DNA of 8,249 bases from RSA11 sp965652565 (lineage in GTDB: Bacteria; Actinomycetota; Thermoleophilia; Solirubrobacterales; 70-9), in contig CBFGWL010000097.1 in the NCBI GenBank assembly GCA_965652565.1, forward strand, positions 1-8,249, in the 5' to 3' direction. The notes under the pieces are model-generated. The model searched no databases. It was not told the DNA's origin and saw only the letters and a program-made list of their open reading frames with translations. Below, in pieces: positions 5,746-8,249 of the stretch (position 1 is the stretch's first letter; every line of letters begins with the position of its first letter). Made by a program: the position numbers and the translations under genes.

Positions 5746-6696
5746 TTGGCCGGCGTCGACCCCGTAGCGCTCACGCGCGAGCTCTCCCTCGCCCTGCGCG
5801 AGCGCGTGCTGCCCGAGCTCGGCAACCACGCGGGTCGCGAGCACACCCGCGCGGGCGCGGGCGGCGACGTGACCTTCGCGATCGACGAGATCGCCGAGTC
5901 GTTCCTGGAGGAGCACTTGGCGCGCGAGGCGCCGGGGGTGGCCTTCTACTCGGAGGACCGCGGCATGGTCGTGCCGGCGGGCGACCCCGAGTGGGTGCTG
6001 ATCGTCGACCCGATCGACGGCACGCGGCCGGCGATGGCGGGCCTCGAGTCGGCGTGCGTGTCGGTGGCGGCCGCGCGCCTGGACGGCGAGCCGACGATGG
6101 GTGACGTGGAGGTCGGTTGCGTCGTCGAGATCAAGTCCGGCGCGCTCTTCCTCGCCTCGCGCGACGGACACCTGGAGCCCGAGCCGCGCCTCTCGCGGAA
6201 TGAGGACCTCTCCAAGATGTTCTGGACCTACGGCCTGCGGGGCCGCCCGATGCGGGCCATCGCCGAGGTGGTGGGCGACATCATCGACGCCTCCTCGGTG
6301 GGCGGCGGCACCTTCGACCTCGGCTCGGCCACCTTCGACATCACCCGCGTCGTCACCGGCCAGATGGACGCCTACATCGAGCCCGGCCCGCGGATCGTCG
6401 CGGACGTGCCCGGCATGCGCGAGCGCTTCGAGGCGCTCGGCAACGGCACGGTGCTCAACAACTCGCCCTACGACCTGGCGGCGGCGAAGCTCATCTGCGA
6501 GCGCGCCGGCGCGGTGATCACGGACGCGTACGGGCGCTCGCTCGACGACCGCCCGCTGCTGGGCTCCGGCGTCGAGTTTCAGATGTCCTGCGTCGCCGTC
6601 GCCAACGCCGCGCTGCACGCCGAGGTGATCCGCATGATCGACGCCGGCGTCGAGCGCCTTACGACCGCCATGGAGCGCGGCGACTTCCCCGCGTAG
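5746..6696 (+). CDS. Inositol-monophosphatase-family phosphatase
   Basis: This 316-residue Mg-dependent sugar-phosphatase-fold protein has an acidic motif YSEDRG (the GEE-type site), a metal-binding motif D88-P-I-D91-G-T93 preceded by WVLIV, and a C-terminal D243 in YDLAAAKLICERAGAVITD, equivalent to the WDxAAG motif. These support metal-dependent phosphomonoester hydrolysis. The usual N-F after DGT is replaced by RPAMAG, and the Trp of motif 2 is Tyr, so the substrate may not be inositol phosphate. Fructose-1,6-bisphosphate, NADP, histidinol phosphate or another sugar phosphate are options. TTG at 5746 begins 4 nt after the HtrA stop, so it is probably the last gene of the stress operon. It is also next to treT, and a role in compatible-solute metabolism is conceivable but unproven. 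Family call firm; substrate unknown. Confidence 0.88.
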   Translation: MAGVDPVALTRELSLALRERVLPELGNHAGREHTRAGAGGDVTFAIDEIAESFLEEHLAREAPGVAFYSEDRGMVVPAGDPEWVLIVDPIDGTRPAMAGLESACVSVAAARLDGEPTMGDVEVGCVVEIKSGALFLASRDGHLEPEPRLSRNEDLSKMFWTYGLRGRPMRAIAEVVGDIIDASSVGGGTFDLGSATFDITRVVTGQMDAYIEPGPRIVADVPGMRERFEALGNGTVLNNSPYDLAAAKLICERAGAVITDAYGRSLDDRPLLGSGVEFQMSCVAVANAALHAEVIRMIDAGVERLTTAMERGDFPA

Positions 6697-6709
6697 TGCG
6701 ACCCGGGCC

Positions 6710-6745
6710 GTGGGTATGCGGGAAGGTGTGCATACCCACTAACTT
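6710..6745 (+). promoter_or_regulatory. Inverted repeat (operator candidate) abutting a -10 box before treT
   Basis: GTGGGTATGC (6710-6719) and its exact reverse complement GCATACCCAC (6730-6739) are separated by 10 nt, so the arm centres are 20 bp apart, about two helical turns. TAACTT (6740-6745) follows at once and fits the TANNNT -10 pattern. It places the expected transcription start about 2 nt before the GTG at 6754. The repeat would cover the -10/-35 spacer, as for a repressor operator bound by a dimer. No good -35 is visible. It begins 13 nt after the phosphatase stop and could also form an RNA hairpin, but without a T-run it is a poor terminator. It is noticeably less GC-rich than its surroundings. 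Confidence 0.6.
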
Positions 6746-6753
6746 TCCGCGTC

Positions 6754-7986
6754 GTGCTTCAGGAAGTCGCCCTCGGCCAGCGCTCGCTCGCTGATTACAC
6801 CCATATCGCCGGCAAGGACCTTGTCGCGCAGATCCGCGAGCTCGCCGGCGCGCTCGAGGGCAAGCGCGTCCTGCACGTGAGCGCGACCGCGTTCGGCGGC
6901 GGCGTCTCGGAGATCCTCTACACGATCGTCCCGCTGATGCGCGACATCGGGCTCGACGCGCACTGGCACGTGATCCTCGGCCGGGAGGACTTCTTCAACG
7001 TCACGAAGCTGATGCACAACTCGCTGCAGGGCGACGAGCAGGCGATCTCCGATCAGCAGTGGGAGGTGTTCGAGGCCTACAACGCGATGAACGCCCAGGG
7101 CCTCGAGGACGGCTGGGACGTGATCATCGTCCACGACCCGCAGCCCGCCGGGCTGCTCGCCAACGCTCCGGAGAAGGCGCGCCACTGGGTGTGGCGCTGC
7201 CACATCGACCTCTCCTCGCCGAACCCTGAGACGCTCGAGCGGATGATGCCGCTGATCAGCCGCTACGAGGCCAGCGTGTGGCACATGGAGCAGTACGTGC
7301 CCCAGGGGATCAGCGACGGCGTGCGCATCGTGCCGCCCGCGATCGACCCGCTCTCGCCGAAGAACATGGCGCTCTCGCCCGAGGACGCGGCGTTCGTGTG
7401 CGAGCAGTTCGGCATCGACCCCGAGCGGCCGCTGCTCTGCCAGGTCTCGCGCTTCGACCCCTGGAAGGACCCGATCGGCGTGATCGACGCCTACCGGATG
7501 GTCCGCGAGGAGATCCCGGACGTCCAGCTCGCGCTCGTCGGCTCGATGGCGACCGACGACCCCGAGGGCTGGGAGTTTCTGCAGAACACCTTCGCCCATG
7601 CCGACGGGGATCCCGACATCAAGATCCTCAACAACCTGAACAACGTCGGCGCGATCGAGGTGAACGCCTTCCAGTCGCAGGCCGACGTAGTCCTGCAGAA
7701 GTCGATTCGCGAGGGCTTCGGGCTCACCGTCACCGAGGCGCTCTGGAAGGGCCGGCCGACGATCGGCGGCAACGTGGGCGGCATCCCGCTGCAGATCATC
7801 GACGGCGAGTCGGGCTTTCTGGTCTCCTCGGTCGAGGAGGCGGCGCAGCGCTCGCTCGATCTCCTGCGCGATCCCGAGCTCGCCAAGCGGCTCGGCAAGA
7901 CGGGCAAGGAGCACGCGCGCAAGCACTTCCTCAGCCCGCGCCTGCTCCGCGATTGGCTGCAGATCTTCACCGACCTCGGTGTGTGA
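6754..7986 (+). CDS. treT: Trehalose synthase, glycosyltransferring (TreT), GT4 family
   Basis: TreT joins NDP-glucose and free glucose to give trehalose in one reversible cytoplasmic step. The 410-residue length matches the family. From memory it parallels the Thermococcus litoralis TreT through its whole length: LHVSATAFGGGVSEIL near the N-terminus, then VHDPQPAGLL, WRCHIDLSSPN, PPAIDPLSPKN, VSRFDPWKD (R233 and K238, donor-phosphate contacts in GT-B enzymes), NVGAIEVNAFQ and SIREGFGLTVTEALWKG. The E320-x7-E328 pair typical of GT4 retaining enzymes is present. GTG at 6754 aligns with the start of known TreT proteins. There is no Shine-Dalgarno sequence, and a TAACTT box lies 8 nt upstream, so a leaderless or nearly leaderless mRNA is likely. 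The inverted repeat at 6710-6739 suggests its own control. otsA follows after 57 bp. The nucleotide preference (ADP- or UDP-glucose) cannot be read from the sequence. Confidence 0.93.
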   Translation: MLQEVALGQRSLADYTHIAGKDLVAQIRELAGALEGKRVLHVSATAFGGGVSEILYTIVPLMRDIGLDAHWHVILGREDFFNVTKLMHNSLQGDEQAISDQQWEVFEAYNAMNAQGLEDGWDVIIVHDPQPAGLLANAPEKARHWVWRCHIDLSSPNPETLERMMPLISRYEASVWHMEQYVPQGISDGVRIVPPAIDPLSPKNMALSPEDAAFVCEQFGIDPERPLLCQVSRFDPWKDPIGVIDAYRMVREEIPDVQLALVGSMATDDPEGWEFLQNTFAHADGDPDIKILNNLNNVGAIEVNAFQSQADVVLQKSIREGFGLTVTEALWKGRPTIGGNVGGIPLQIIDGESGFLVSSVEEAAQRSLDLLRDPELAKRLGKTGKEHARKHFLSPRLLRDWLQIFTDLGV

Positions 7987-8027
7987 CGAGCGTGCGGCCG
8001 GGCCCGCTTCCGCGGCGGCTCGGCGGA

Positions 8028-8038
8028 TAGGCTGAGGG
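8028..8038 (+). promoter_or_regulatory. Possible -10 box and ribosome-binding site before otsA
   Basis: TAGGCT (8028-8033) fits TANNNT, and GAGGG (8034-8038) lies 5-6 nt before the TTG at 8044. Both cannot work on the same transcript, since a start set by TAGGCT would fall at about 8040, past GAGGG. Either otsA is read through from treT using GAGGG, or it has its own nearly leaderless start. The rest of the 57-bp gap shows nothing notable. Confidence 0.4.
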
Positions 8039-8043
8039 CCGCT

Positions 8044-8249
8044 TTGTCGGAGCAACGCCTGATCATCGTCTCGAACAGGGGTCCCGCCCAGTTCGAGCTG
8101 ACCGAGGCGGGCGAGCGCACCGTGCGCCGCGGCGGCGGCGGGCTCGTGACCGCGCTGTCGGGGCTCGTGCGCCAGCGCCAGGCGCTCTGGATCGCGTCCG
8201 CGATGAGCGACGAGGACGCGGTCGTGGCGCGCGAGGCGAGCGGCCCGGT
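8044..8249 (+). CDS. otsA: Alpha,alpha-trehalose-phosphate synthase, N-terminal fragment (GT20; cut by window edge)
   Basis: OtsA transfers glucose from a nucleotide sugar to glucose-6-phosphate, making trehalose-6-phosphate in the cytoplasm. Only about 68 residues are present. They begin with LIIVSNRGPAQFEL, the N-terminal strand of the GT20 fold with the conserved S-N-R, followed by RRGGGGLVTALSGLV, the Gly-rich donor-binding loop (GGL in OtsA), and ALWIASAMSDED. TTG at 8044 is chosen because the first strand follows directly and GAGGG lies a good distance upstream. The gene is co-directional with treT and 57 bp downstream. Related GT20 enzymes such as glucosylglycerol-phosphate synthase share this N-terminus, so the exact product is likely but not certain. 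Whether a phosphatase (OtsB) domain or gene follows lies outside the window. Confidence 0.8.
   Translation, partial: MSEQRLIIVSNRGPAQFELTEAGERTVRRGGGGLVTALSGLVRQRQALWIASAMSDEDAVVAREASGP

Noticed and set aside
3519..5846. A 775-codon open frame on the minus strand across the kinase, HtrA and phosphatase genes.
   Set aside because: It lies opposite three genes with complete catalytic motifs. Its translation is Arg/Ala/Ser-rich with no recognisable domain, as expected when high third-position GC removes stop codons from the antisense frame.
5671..6618. A 315-codon minus-strand open frame opposite the phosphatase gene.
   Set aside because: The plus-strand gene carries clear metal-binding motifs, and the antisense translation is compositionally biased and unrelated to any family.
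6710..6739. Intrinsic terminator for the stress operon.
   Set aside because: The stem is good, but no T-run follows, and the sequence continues straight into a -10-like box, so an operator role fits better.
6739..8055. A 438-codon minus-strand open frame opposite treT.
   Set aside because: treT matches its family along its full length. The antisense product is low-complexity His/Asp/Arg/Leu-rich and has no motif.
1..8249. CRISPR array, tRNA/rRNA, insertion sequence, phage or defence genes.
   Set aside because: I found no regularly spaced repeats, tRNA-like folds, transposase motifs or defence-family motifs in either strand.

Overview
The window is a very GC-rich, gene-dense stretch of bacterial chromosome with frequent GTG and TTG starts and tightly packed genes. 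The gene content (an MprAB/PepD-like two-component and HtrA cluster, TreT and OtsA for trehalose, a FlgM-like protein) and the apparent leaderless starts suggest a high-GC actinobacterium. A deep-branching lineage such as Thermoleophilia (Solirubrobacterales or Gaiellales type) fits best. That placement is inferred from composition and gene content, not from a phylogenetic marker.

Left part (1-2391). The 3' end of thiL (thiamine-monophosphate kinase) enters from the left on the plus strand and carries a perfect 30-bp palindrome in its coding sequence. It runs tail to tail into a small minus-strand gene for a FlgM-like (anti-sigma-28) protein and overlaps it by 68 bp. An 88-bp gap with a compact set of inverted repeats follows, possibly a dispersed REP/MITE-like element or a terminator. 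Next on the minus strand is a large membrane protein whose outer domain looks like an M28 aminopeptidase that has lost its metal ligands.

Middle part (2392-6696). A very short divergent promoter region separates that gene from a probable plus-strand operon: a 14-residue leader ORF, an OmpR-family response regulator, a membrane histidine kinase, an HtrA/PepD-like serine protease with a lipoprotein signal, and an inositol-monophosphatase-family phosphatase. The junctions are ATGA overlap, 6 nt, GTGA overlap and 4 nt. The order regulator, kinase, HtrA protease is that of mprA-mprB-pepD of Mycobacterium tuberculosis, so an envelope-stress circuit is the natural reading.

Right part (6697-8249). 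A 10+10 bp perfect inverted repeat lies directly against a candidate -10 box just before treT (trehalose glycosyltransferring synthase, GT4). The start of otsA (trehalose-6-phosphate synthase, GT20) follows and is cut by the window edge. Two routes to trehalose are therefore encoded side by side, next to an envelope-stress operon.

I saw no tRNA, rRNA, CRISPR array, insertion sequence or phage gene. I did not find a clearly new multi-gene defence or metabolic system. The points most worth following are the leaderless leader peptide coupled to the response regulator, the thiL palindrome, the ligand-less M28-like protein and the treT operator candidate.
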